Source: Dictyobacter vulcani (lineage in GTDB: Bacteria; Chloroflexota; Ktedonobacteria; Ktedonobacterales; Ktedonobacteraceae). Taken from it: a DNA stretch of 64,000 nt. The stretch spans positions 868,001 through 932,000 of the forward strand of contig NZ_BKZW01000002.1 of the NCBI RefSeq assembly GCF_008974265.1, read 5' to 3'. Both the position numbers and the translations under genes were made by a program. Shown here piece by piece: positions 1 through 10,800 of the stretch (position 1 is the first letter of the stretch; every line of letters starts with the position of its first letter). Under the pieces are notes generated by a model that made no database searches, was not told where the DNA came from, and worked only from the letters and a program-made list of their open reading frames with translations.

Positions 1-2
1 AC

Positions 3-3000
3 TTAGACCTGCGCTCTATCCTGTATCCGCAGGAGCAGCAGGAGCAAGAGGCGACGACGCAATTAGCGCAGACACGCTTCACACAGCCGGCCCTGTTTGT
101 CATCGAATATGCCCTGGCGCAGTTATGGATAGCGCGGGGCGTGCAGCCCACGGCAATGATCGGGCATAGTATTGGTGAATATGTCGCGGCATGTCTGGCT
201 GGTGTCTTCTCGCTGCAGGATGCATTAGCCCTGGTCGCCACTCGTGGACGCTTGATGCAACTGCTACCAGCGGGCGCTATGTTAGCGGTATCGCTGGCAG
301 AGCTTGAACTACGTCCATTGCTGGGTGCATCGCTCTCGCTAGCCGCGATCAATGCACCGGAACAATGTGTGGTTTCTGGTACGAAAGCAGATATCGAGCA
401 ACTCATAGAACAACTCAACGCCAGAGGCATTGATAACCGCCGCCTGCACACCTCACACGCCTTCCATTCACAGATGATGGATCCGATTCTCGGTGTGTTT
501 GGTTCAGAAGTAGCGCGCATCCAACTGCATGCGCCTCAAATACGCTACATCTCGAACCTGAGTGGAACCTGGATCAGCGCCGCACAGGCCACCGATCCTG
601 GTTACTGGGTCCAGCACCTGCGGCAAGCGGTCCGCTTTGCGGATGGCATACAGGCATTATTGCAAGAAGCCGACCTGGGCTTCCTGGAAGTTGGTCCTGG
701 TCAGACCTTAAGTCGGCTATTGAAGCAGCAAGCAGTCACACCGCCGGCTCGACCAGTCATTGCCACACTGCGTGCCGCCAACGAGTCGCAGTCGGATCGT
801 CAGATGTTACTGCAAGCCTCTAGCCGCCTGTGGTTGAGTGGAGTTTCCATTGATTGGTCCGCCACCCATCATACAAACCAGTTTTCGCGCATACCATTGC
901 CCACCTATCCATTTGAGCGTCAGCGTTTCTGGATCGAGGCAGGAGCAAACTCGCTACTGCACTTCAATCCTATCCAGCGTCCAGTCGAGAGCCGCAAAGG
1001 ACTTGATGACTGGTACTATGTACTGCTCTGGAAGCAGACCGTGCTGCCAACAGTACCAGCAGCCACTGTCTTAAGCGGACAAAAATCTAACTGGTTACTC
1101 TTTGTTGATACCTTTGGCGTTGGAACGGGCCTGGTTGCTCGTCTGAAGCAGGTTGAGCAGGAAGTCGTCAGCGTGACGTTTGGCACTGACTTCACCCAGA
1201 TCAGCGCCTATGAATATGTCATCAACCCACAACGCAGCGAAGATTTCGACGCATTACTGACAGCCCTGTGGACCCACAATCTTCTGCCTGACCAGATAAT
1301 TCATACGGGCCTGATCACCGTGGATGAGCAGACCTTGCCGCTGGAAAAAAGGCTAGAGAGCAGCCTGGATACAGGACTCTACAGCTTATTATTCCTGGCC
1401 CAGGCTCTGGAGCGACAGAACACCACGAAGCCGCTGCGTTTGTATGTCGTCACCAATAACGTGTGTAGCGTGAGTGGAACCGAAGAACTGGCACCCGAAA
1501 AAGTGACCGTGTTAGGTCCCTGTAAAGTCATGCCGCTGGAATACGCTTTTATCACCTGCCAGCATATTGACCTGGTGCTCACCGAAACATGGAAACATCA
1601 AAGAAAGAACGCGCTGGAACTGCTCTTTAACGAAATCGTGCAGCCGATCCAGGAGAAGAACACAAGTATCGCCTATCGAGGCGCACGGCGTTGGATCCAA
1701 AGCTTTGAGGCAGCAGACCTCAAAGCATATAGAGAGAGCTCACCATTACGTCCTGACGGCGTCTACTTGATTACCGGAGGTATGGGCGGTATTGGTTTAA
1801 GTCTGGCCGAATATCTGGCGCAAGAAGTGCAGGCGCGCCTGATCCTGGTTGGGCGCAGCACCTTCCCCGCCCGTCAGGAATGGGCCGGCTGGCTCAGCGA
1901 GCACGAAGAGCATGATGCCACCAGCCAGAAGATCCATACCTTGCAGTCGATTGAAGCAGCAGGCGGGCAGGTACAGATCTACCAGGCAGATATTACCGAT
2001 CAACAGCAAATGCAAGCTGTGATCGAGCAAGCCACAGCCCACTTTGGAACCATCAATGGCGTGCTGCATGCCGCTGGTGTTCCTGCCGGTGGATTAATGC
2101 AACTCAAGACGCGGGAAGCCGTTGAAGAGATTCTGGCCCCGAAAGTGAAAGGCGCCCTGGTCCTCAATGAGCTCTTTAAAGCAGGGGACCTCGACTTCCT
2201 GGCACTCTTCTCCTCGCTAACCGCTATTCTGGGAAGCCTGGGTCAGGTCGACTACTGTGCCGCCAATGCATTCATGGATGCACTGGCCTACCACAACAAT
2301 AAATATACAGCGATAAAAACCATCGCCCTGAACTGGGATGTCTGGCAAGAAGTCGGTATGGCCGTCAACAGCGCAAAGGCAGCCATCGTCGACGAACGCG
2401 CTGAAGAGCGACTGAGCCAGGGCATTCGACCGACGGAAGGATACCAGGCGCTACGCCAGGCTCTCTGTACAGGATTTGAGCAGATCTTAATCTCCACGCG
2501 CGAGATTGCAGCGCAGTTTGAGCGTGTGCAAGCGTATACAGCTGACAACCTGCTCACGCAGGAGTCAGCCAGTACAGGCCTCTCGCTCCACCTGCGACCA
2601 GATCTGGTCACAAGCTATGTCGCGCCGCAGACAGAAAGCGAACAAAAATTAGCGGCAATCTGGCAAAACCTGTTAGGTATTGACGCGATCGGAATACATG
2701 ACAACTTCTTCGACCTGGGAGGACATTCACTGCTCGCGACAAAAGTGATGTCACGGGTAAGAGAAACCTTCAACGTCGAATTGACAGTACGCGCCTTATT
2801 TGGAGCCTCTACCATCGCCGAACTGGCGCAAACCATTGTACAAAGCCAGAGTGAAGCATTGGAGCCAGCGGTCTCAGCTATTCGCAAAGTTGAGCGTGTG
2901 CAAGAGAATGAATATGACCACATGTTAACCGATATGGACCAGCTTTCAGACGCAGAAATTGAAGCCATGCTCAACATGGTCCTGACCGAAGATGACGCAA

Positions 3001-3008
3001 GCGAGTGA
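3..3008 (+). CDS. Type I modular PKS, C-terminal part (AT-KR-ACP), 5' truncated by window
   Basis: The reading frame is open from base 3, so the ketosynthase lies upstream of the window. The acyltransferase shows GHSIGEY (162-182, nucleophilic Ser) and HAFHS (456-470), the signature of malonyl-CoA specificity. The post-AT linker LPTYPFERQRFW follows near 893. The ketoreductase has a Rossmann motif GGMGGIG within 1758-1796 and the catalytic YxxxN (Tyr codon 2253, Asn 2265). The stretch between AT and KR is only long enough for the KR structural half, so DH and ER are absent. The ACP has DLGGHSL with its phosphopantetheine Ser at 2727-2729. The tail is acidic (LSDAEIEAML...TEDDASE) and looks like a docking element. 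Inferred role: one malonyl extension and beta-keto reduction, giving a beta-hydroxyacyl-ACP passed to the NRPS encoded downstream. Confidence 0.93.
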   Translation, partial: LDLRSILYPQEQQEQEATTQLAQTRFTQPALFVIEYALAQLWIARGVQPTAMIGHSIGEYVAACLAGVFSLQDALALVATRGRLMQLLPAGAMLAVSLAELELRPLLGASLSLAAINAPEQCVVSGTKADIEQLIEQLNARGIDNRRLHTSHAFHSQMMDPILGVFGSEVARIQLHAPQIRYISNLSGTWISAAQATDPGYWVQHLRQAVRFADGIQALLQEADLGFLEVGPGQTLSRLLKQQAVTPPARPVIATLRAANESQSDRQMLLQASSRLWLSGVSIDWSATHHTNQFSRIPLPTYPFERQRFWIEAGANSLLHFNPIQRPVESRKGLDDWYYVLLWKQTVLPTVPAATVLSGQKSNWLLFVDTFGVGTGLVARLKQVEQEVVSVTFGTDFTQISAYEYVINPQRSEDFDALLTALWTHNLLPDQIIHTGLITVDEQTLPLEKRLESSLDTGLYSLLFLAQALERQNTTKPLRLYVVTNNVCSVSGTEELAPEKVTVLGPCKVMPLEYAFITCQHIDLVLTETWKHQRKNALELLFNEIVQPIQEKNTSIAYRGARRWIQSFEAADLKAYRESSPLRPDGVYLITGGMGGIGLSLAEYLAQEVQARLILVGRSTFPARQEWAGWLSEHEEHDATSQKIHTLQSIEAAGGQVQIYQADITDQQQMQAVIEQATAHFGTINGVLHAAGVPAGGLMQLKTREAVEEILAPKVKGALVLNELFKAGDLDFLALFSSLTAILGSLGQVDYCAANAFMDALAYHNNKYTAIKTIALNWDVWQEVGMAVNSAKAAIVDERAEERLSQGIRPTEGYQALRQALCTGFEQILISTREIAAQFERVQAYTADNLLTQESASTGLSLHLRPDLVTSYVAPQTESEQKLAAIWQNLLGIDAIGIHDNFFDLGGHSLLATKVMSRVRETFNVELTVRALFGASTIAELAQTIVQSQSEALEPAVSAIRKVERVQENEYDHMLTDMDQLSDAEIEAMLNMVLTEDDASE

Positions 3009-3064
3009 GCATGAATCGCGCAGCATGCCATGTTCCAGACACCCTATTAGTCTGTCAGACACCA

Positions 3065-3199
3065 TTTGATGGGAAGGCGGGATGCTAGCGAGCATGCCGG
3101 GGGCATGATCAAGCGGCCAGCCCCTTGACTGGGGATCGGGGGCTGTGCCCCCGGCATCTCCCCCATACCGCCCGCGTAGCGGGCGAAAAACCCATCAAA
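3065..3199. repeat. Compact palindromic, MITE-like or multi-hairpin element between genes A and B
   Basis: The ends are a perfect 9-bp inverted repeat, TTTGATGGG (3065-3073) and CCCATCAAA (3191-3199). Inside lies a perfect 12-bp inverted pair, ATGCCGGGGGCA (3094-3105) and TGCCCCCGGCAT (3146-3157). Nested hairpins are ATGCT/AGCAT (3082-3095), CCCC/GGGG (3121-3134), GGGGGC-tgt-GCCCCC (3138-3152) and CGCCCGC-gta-GCGGGCG (3169-3185). CAAAC-gaa-GTTTG (3196-3208) overlaps the right end. No ORF fits. It may be a REP/MITE-type element or an intercistronic RNA structure. No U-run follows the stems, so a + strand terminator is not supported. Confidence 0.6.
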
Positions 3200-3260
3200 C
3201 GAAGTTTGACAAAGTAATATATATGTCGAGCACTATAAAGAGAGATGAGTACTGTTGACT

Positions 3261-4790
3261 ATGAAGCGAGACGAGATAGCTTTTTCAGATGATCAAGAGG
3301 AACTGTTACAACTCTTGCTTGAGCAAGAGGAGCTTCTCTTTCCTGAGGAATCAACCATTGTCCCCAGGAAGGAAAGCGAAAATGTAGCTCTTTCTTTTGC
3401 TCAACAGAGACTATGGTTTCTTGATCAACTTGAGCCAGGCAACGCCTCCTACAATATTGCTAGCGCCTTAAAACTAGTTGGAGTTCTTCACGTAGAGGCA
3501 TTAAAGCAAAGCATTCAAGAAATCGCCAATCGTCACGAGCTTTTGCGCACTCACTTTCATGTATTCAATGGAGAAGTCACCCATAGTATTGAGCCCGCGT
3601 GGCAGGCGCCAGTCAATGAGCAGGACCTGCAACATCTAGCGGCCGCTGAGAAGGAGGCTGAGGCGCTACGCCTGGTAACGCTCGAAGCGCAGCAGCCGTT
3701 CAACTTGCTCACCGGACCCCTGCTACGCGTGACTTTACTGAAATTGAGCTCGGAAGAGCATATATTGGTGCTCGTGCTCCACCATATTATCGCTGATGGC
3801 TGGTCGCTTGGTGTTTTCACACACGAGTTAACCCAACTCTATGCGGCGTTTGTCGAGAACAAGCCAGCGCCACTGCCGGAACTGCCGGTACAATATTTAG
3901 ACTATGTGCTCTGGCAACGTGAGCAACTTCAGGGAGAGCATCTGGATAGCTTGCTGGCCTATTGGCATGAGCAGTTGAAAGGTTCGCCTGGCAGTATCGA
4001 CCTGCCGACTGACCATCCGCGTCCACCCGTTCAGACCTTCAATGGTGATGCAGAGAAATTTGCTTTCTCAGCCGAATTGACGCACCGTATCAAGCAGTTT
4101 TGTCAGCAAGAAGACGCAACGCTCTTTATGGTCCTGCTGGCAGCTTTCCAGGCATTGCTGTTCCGCTATAGTGCCCAGGACGACATCGCAGTTGGAACGC
4201 CAATTGCTAACCGTGAGCTACCCGAGATTGAAGGTTTAATCGGGCTCTTTATCAATACGCTGGTGATGCGCACAGATTTAGCGGGCGATCCCAGTTTTAG
4301 TCTACTGGTCAAACGTGTGCGTGAAGTTGCCTTGAATGCCTACGCTGCGCAGGATTTACCATTTGAGCAGATCGTAGACAACCTGCAGGCAGAGCGTGAT
4401 CCTAGTCGCACCCCGATCTTTCAAGTCATGTTCGTCTTACAAAACATGCCCATGCCCAGGATGGATCTGGCCAATCTCACGCTCTATCCCCTACAGCTTG
4501 AGAATAAAAGCGCCAAATTTGATCTGACGTTAGTGATGATAGAATCCGAACAGGGATTGAGCGGTGTCCTGGAGTATAATACTGATTTATATGAGCAGGC
4601 AACTATCCAGCGTATGCTCACGCATTTTCAGTTGTTACTGGAAAATATGCTGGCCCGGCCGCATGAGCCAATTGCAGCGCTAGCGATGACGACCCGGGCT
4701 GAGCAGGACCTGTTACTGACGCAATGGAATGCGACCTGGACCCCCTATCCCGGCAAGCTACTATTCATGAGCTTTTTGCGGAACAGGTAA
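3261..4790 (+). CDS. NRPS gene B, segment 1: condensation domain C1 (open frame, ends in a frameshift)
   Basis: This reading frame holds an acidic N-terminal helix and a full LCL-type condensation domain, with SFAQQRLW at 3393-3416 and the catalytic HHIIADGW at 3780-3803. The true frame ends at a CCC run (4749-4751). One missing C there would join ...NATWTPYP to the RQATIHELFAEQ of the next segment. The last ~40 bases to the stop at 4790 are therefore out of frame, and the annotated C-terminus is spurious. Confidence 0.85.
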   Translation: MKRDEIAFSDDQEELLQLLLEQEELLFPEESTIVPRKESENVALSFAQQRLWFLDQLEPGNASYNIASALKLVGVLHVEALKQSIQEIANRHELLRTHFHVFNGEVTHSIEPAWQAPVNEQDLQHLAAAEKEAEALRLVTLEAQQPFNLLTGPLLRVTLLKLSSEEHILVLVLHHIIADGWSLGVFTHELTQLYAAFVENKPAPLPELPVQYLDYVLWQREQLQGEHLDSLLAYWHEQLKGSPGSIDLPTDHPRPPVQTFNGDAEKFAFSAELTHRIKQFCQQEDATLFMVLLAAFQALLFRYSAQDDIAVGTPIANRELPEIEGLIGLFINTLVMRTDLAGDPSFSLLVKRVREVALNAYAAQDLPFEQIVDNLQAERDPSRTPIFQVMFVLQNMPMPRMDLANLTLYPLQLENKSAKFDLTLVMIESEQGLSGVLEYNTDLYEQATIQRMLTHFQLLLENMLARPHEPIAALAMTTRAEQDLLLTQWNATWTPYPGKLLFMSFLRNR

Positions 4791-7700
4791 CGCGGGACCC
4801 GCAGGCGACGGCGCTGGTTTTTGACGCTCAAAGCTTAAGCTACGCCGAATTAAACCGTCGCGCTAACCAGGTTGCGCACTATCTACGCAGCCTTGGGGTA
4901 GGTCCTGACACACTGGTGGCCCTATGTATCGAGCGCTCGCTAGAGATGGTGGTGAGCTTACTGGGTATCCTCAAAGCCGGCGGAGCCTACGTGCCCCTTG
5001 ATCCTACATATCCTAAAGACCGGCTGGCCTTTATGCTGCAGGACGCCGATGTAGCAGTCCTGCTGACATTGCGGCCTTTTGTCCAGGAGCTACCAGCATA
5101 TAGTGGGCAGCTACTCTGCCTTGACGAACTGACAGAGACGCTGGCAACGCAAAGTGAGCAGAATCCAGACAATCTAACGGCAGCCGGAAACCTGGCATAC
5201 GTCATGTATACATCCGGTTCGACTGGTATCCCCAAAGGCACGAGTGTACCCCATCGTGCCGTTGTGCGACTGGTCAAAGAAACAAACTTTGCCGAATTTA
5301 GCGACCAGGACATCTTTCTACAATTCGCACCAATCTCCTTTGACGCCTCAACGCTGGAACTATGGGGCAGCTTGTTAAATGGAGCGCAGCTGGTCATCTT
5401 TCCACCCTATATCCCATCCCTGGAAGAACTGGGCCAGGTCTTACAGCAGCACCAGGTCAGCATACTCTGGTTGACCGCCGGCCTGTTTCACCAGATGGTT
5501 GAGCATCAGCTAACAGCTCTTCAGAGTGTACGCCAGTTGTTAGCAGGCGGTGATGTGCTGGCAGTGCAGCAGGTACGCAAGTTATTGGAGCAAGGTTGGC
5601 AAACCTGCTTGATCAATGGCTATGGACCAACCGAGAACACGACCTTTACCTGCTGCTATCGCATGCATACGGTTGAGCAAGTACAGGGAACCGTGCCGAT
5701 AGGCGTACCGATTAACAATAGTAGTGTCTATATCCTCGATGCCTATTTGCAACCAGTGCCGATAGGTGTCGCCGGCACCCTCTATACCGGTGGCGCCGGC
5801 CTGGCGCGTGGCTATCTCAAGCGTCCAGAGCTGACGGCAGAATATTTTATCCCCCATCCGTTCAGTGATCAGCCTGGTGAGCGGCTCTATAATACAGGTG
5901 ACCTGGTCCGCTATTTGCCAGACGGGAACATTGAATTCATTGGGCGCCGTGATCAACAGGTAAAAGTGCGTGGTTTCCGTATCGAACTGAGCGAAATAGA
6001 AAACGTCCTCCTACAACATCCTGCTATTCAGGACGCGACTGTGGTCCTGAATGAAGAACAAAGCAGTAAACGGCTGGTGGCTTATCTGGTAGCCAGCGCT
6101 GACGAGCAGGTCGCTGCCAGTGCCTTACGCCAATTTTTGCAAGAGCGACTACCGGATTACATGCTCCCAGCAGCATTTGTCTACCTGGCAGCATTGCCGT
6201 TAACGCCAAACGGCAAAGTTGATCGCCGAGCGCTGCCATCACCAGACTACACCCAATCTGAGCAAGAGTATATCGCGCCGCGCACACCGACAGAGCGTAT
6301 TTTATCTGACATCTGGTGTCAGGTATTAGGCCTGGAAAAAGTCAGCGTGCATGATAATTTCTTTGCTCTGGGTGGTGACTCGATTTTAAGCCTGCAAATC
6401 ATTGCCCGAGCCAATCAAGCCGGTTTGCGGCTCGCGCCACGGCAACTCTTCCAGTATCCTACCGTTGCTGGCTTAGCCGCGATTGTCGAGATTAGCGACA
6501 CAGGAACTGGCCTGGACGTGGAGCAGCGCACCATACTTGGCGACGTTGTCTTAACCCCGGTGCAACGCTGGTTCTTTGACCAGAAGATTATGTCTCCTCA
6601 CCATTGGAACCAGGCCCTGCTGCTAAGTACCACGCAGGCGTTAAAGCCTGAAATTTTGCAAGCCGCAGTGGATGCGCTCTGCGTACATCACGATGCTCTG
6701 CGTCTCCGTTTTGTCTATGAAAAAGCAGGCTGGCGTCAATATAACGCTGATAGCGAGGAGAGCACCACGATTACAGTGGTTCATCTTGCGCATATGCCGG
6801 TTGCTGAACGTACAGCCGCGATTGAAGAGTTAGCGCAGGAAGCTCAGGCCTCGCTGGATTTGACCGCAGGGCCATTGTTGCGTGTGCTGTATTTTGATCA
6901 GGGTGAAGATGAGGAAGGCCGATTACTGCTCATCCTGCATCACCTGATCGTTGACGGCGTTTCCTGGCGTATCTTGCTTACCGACCTGAATACCCTCTAC
7001 GAGCAGTTGTCTCAGGGGCGGGATATACAATTGCCATTGAAGACCACCTCTTTTCAAGAGTGGGCGCAGCGCCTGGCGGCCTATGCGCAAACCGCTGAAT
7101 TACAGGCCGAGGTGCCTTTCTGGCTGGCTCAGCTAGAGCAAAATAATGCAAAAATGCCGCTGGATTATGCGGGTGGAGAGAATAGCGTTATTTCCAGCCA
7201 TACGCATACCGTTACACTGGATGCCGAGGCTACCACCGCGCTGCTCCACGACGTGCCATCGGCATACCGTACACAGATCAATGATGTCCTCCTGGCGGCG
7301 CTGGCACAGGTACTAACAGCATGGTGTGGAACTGACTCAATCTTGCTTGATCTTGAAGGCCATGGCCGTGAAGATATTCTGGCAGGAGTAGACCTCTCGC
7401 GGACCGTGGGCTGGTTTACCAGCATTTATCCAGTCGCATTAAGCGTGAATGGGCAGTGGGGAGCGGAGCACTTACTGAAGAGTATTAAAGAGCAGTTGCG
7501 GCAGGTACCGCAGCGCGGCATTGGTTATGGCCTGTTACGCTATCTGTGTGAAGACGAGACGGTGGCCGAACAGATGCGTAGCGTGCCAACCCCCGAAATT
7601 AGCTTCAATTACCTGGGTCAGTTTGACAGCGCAGCCAGAGAGAGTGGCCTGTTTGGACCAGCCTCAGAAGCCAGTGGCAACCCGCATCATCCGCTTGGAG

Positions 7701-7895
7701 CACGCGCGCACCTGCTAGGAATCAACGGCAGCATTGCAGGTGGACAGCTACAGATGAGTTGGTCCTATAGTGAAAATTTCCACGCCAGTGAAACAGTCAT
7801 TGCGCTGGCCAATAATTACATCAAGGTGTTAAGCGAACTGATCAACCATTGTCGTCGAGCCGATAGTGGTGGCTACACACCCTCAGACTTTGCAC
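3261..7895 (+). other. NRPS module 1: C1(LCL)-A1(Val-like)-PCP1-E1
   Basis: C1 3390-4700 should condense the beta-hydroxyacyl group from the PKS carrier onto the first amino acid. A1 ~4755-6245, pocket DALWLGGTFK, close to known Val codes such as DAFWIGGTFK. PCP1 Ser codon 6380-6382 in GGDSIL. E1 ~6540-7890 with HHLIVDGVSWR (6938-6970), EGHGRED (7355-7375) and NYLGQFD (7607 on), so it is complete and the residue should be D. Confidence 0.85.
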
Positions 7896-10800
7896 TGGCC
7901 CACCTGACCCAGAGCCAGATTGATCATATGCTGGGCAGCGATCGACGCGTAGAAAACATCTATCCCCTTGTCCCGATGCAGCAAGGCCTGCTCTTCCAAT
8001 CAATCTATGCAGGCGGGCAGGGCGATTATATTGTGCAGATCGGCTATAGCTTTAAAGGTCAGCTAGACATAGCAGCCTTACTGCAGTCCTGGCAGCATGT
8101 CGTCAATCAACATCCAATCCTGCGTACAGCGTTTCTATGGGATGGACTGGATGAACCTGTGCAGATGGTGCGTCAGCAGATAAGCTTACCAGTCACGCAG
8201 CTTGATTGGCATAACCTTTCCAGCGCGGAGCAGCAAGAGCGCTTAAAGACCCTGCTACAAGAGGATCGATTGCAAGGCTTTGATCCCTCACAAGCCCCGT
8301 TGATGCGCTTTACAGTCATTCAACTGGCTGAGGACCGCTATGAATTTTTCTGGACACATCACCATATTCTGCTGGATGGCTGGAGCCTACCACTGATCCT
8401 GAAGCAAGTCTTTGACAGTTACAGAGCCCTGAGCCAGAAGCGTACGCCACAACTGGAGCGGGTGCGAGCATACGAGGATTATATTTCGTGGTGGCTGCGC
8501 CAGGATATGCAGCAAGCCGAGGCTTTCTGGCGGCAGTTGTTGCACGGCTTTAGTACGCCAACCCTGCTTGGATCTGCTCTGGTCAAAAAAGAGCAGGCCG
8601 AGCAGAGCCAGCAAGCCGAGCAACAAGTAGCGCTCTCAGAAGAGATGACGCACACGCTGCAACAAGTGGCACGCCAGCACGAATTGACGCTGAACACACT
8701 GGTACAAGGCGCCTGGGCGATCCTGTTGAGTCGCTATACCGGGCAAGATGACATTGTCTTCGGCACCACCGTCTCCGGTCGACCGGCAGAAATCATCGGC
8801 ATCGAAGCGATGATTGGTCTGTTCATCAACACCTTACCCGTGCGCATACAGGTGTCACCCGAAAAGACACTGTTTTCCTGGCTACAGAGTCTACAGGAAC
8901 TACAGAGTAAGATGCGCCAGTATGAGTATAGCTCACTGGCAAAGATCCAAAACTGGAGTGAGCTTGCCGGTGGTACCGCGCTTTTCGACACCTTATTCGT
9001 CTTTGAGAACTATCCACTGAGCGCCAGTGAGCAGAGCTCAGAGCAGCAAGAATTGAGCATCGAAGCGGTGCAGTCCAAAGAGCAGACCGAGTATCCACTC
9101 ACACTCTACGCCCTACCCGGTCAAGCATTGACCTTCGACGCCCACTACGATCCAGCGATCTTTGATGCCGCGTCCATTAACCGCCTGCTCAAGCACTTTG
9201 TCACATTGCTGACAGGCATCGCCAATAACATTGAGCAAACCATCGTGTCGCTCCCCATGCTGTCAGCACTTGAGCTTCAACAGTCTATGGAGTCAGGGCC
9301 GGTTAGCCAGAACAGTGCGTTATGTATCCACGACCTTTTCGCGGCACAGGCGCAGCGCACACCACTGGCGACGGCCTTAATTGTGGGGACCGAGCGCGTA
9401 AGCTATGAGCAGCTTAATCGTCGAGCCAATCAAGTCGCGCAGTATCTATGCAAGCAAGGCGTTGGACCCGATGTATTGGTCGGCGTGTGTATGGAGCGCT
9501 CAGTTGACATGATCGTGGGTATACTGGGTATCCTCAAAGCCGGCGGAGCCTATGTTCCGCTTGATCCAAACTATCCGCAGGAGCGCCTGACCTTCTCGCT
9601 GCAGGATACTCAGGCACCGATACTGTTGACGCAGGCCGCGCTGACGCAGCGTCTACCAGCCTATGGCGGACACATCATCTGTCTGGATACGGATTGGCCG
9701 ACGATTGAGCAGGAACGCATTGAGGCACCCACGACCACGGTGAGCGCAGAGCACCTGGCCTATGTGATCTATACCTCGGGCTCGACAGGAGTTCCCAAAG
9801 GCGTCGCGATCGCGCATCGCAGTACCCTCGGCTTACTGTACTGGGCACGTGACCAATACACAGCCACGGACCTGGCCGGGGTCTTAGCGGCGACCTCGAT
9901 CTGTTTTGACTTATCGATCTATGAAATATTTGTGCCCCTAAGCTGGGGCGGAACGGTGATTGTCGCGGATAACGCCCTGCAATTGCCGCAGCTGGCAGCC
10001 GCGCAGGAAGTCACCCTGATCAATACCGTGCCCTCGGCTATGAATGAGCTGGTGCGGGTCGGACAGGTGCCGAGCTCAGTGCGTGTCGTCAACCTGGCCG
10101 GTGAGCCACTGCCACGGCGACTGGTGCAGCAACTCTACGCATTAGAGCACATTCAGCATGTCTATAACCTGTATGGTCCGACCGAAGACACCACCTATTC
10201 AACGGGCATCAGGTTAGCGTCAGCCGAGGGTGCGATTGTACCGATTGGCTATCCACTCCCCAACAAGCAAGCGTATGTACTGGATCAGCATCTGCGGCTG
10301 GTCCCGTTGGGCGTGGCCGGTGAATTATATCTGGCAGGTCCAGGATTGGCCCGTGGCTATTTGCAGCGTGGAGACCTGGTCGCGGAACGCTTTATTGCGC
10401 ATCCTTTTAGCACCGAGCCAGGGGCACGCCTCTACAAGACCGGAGACCTGGTACGCTACCAGGAAGATGGTGTCCTGGAGTACATAGGGCGCATCGATCA
10501 TCAGGTCAAAGTGCGCGGTTTCCGGATCGAACTGGGTGAAGTCGAACACAAACTATTGAGCCATCCAGCGCTGCAAGAGACCGTTGTGGTCGTACGTGAG
10601 GATACGCCAGGCATCAAGCAACTGGTAGCCTATATCGTAGCGGCACACAAAGACCTGACGGCGGCCGAGCTACGCAGCTATCTGCAGGAGCACCTGCCAG
10701 AGCATATGATCCCGGTCGTCTTTGTGTTCATGGCAGCCTTGCCGCTCACGCCAAATGGGAAAGTTGACCGTAAGGCACTACCTGCGCCCAATACCGTGTT

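Noticed and set aside
3138..3190. GC-rich hairpins followed by AAAAA as a transcription terminator after gene A
   Set aside because: On the + strand the stem is followed by A residues, not U. The minus strand has no gene upstream to terminate.
3206..3239. TTGACA (3206-3211) with TATAAA (3234-3239) as a promoter for gene B
   Set aside because: The spacing is 22 nt instead of about 17, and the start site would fall on the presumed ribosome binding site.
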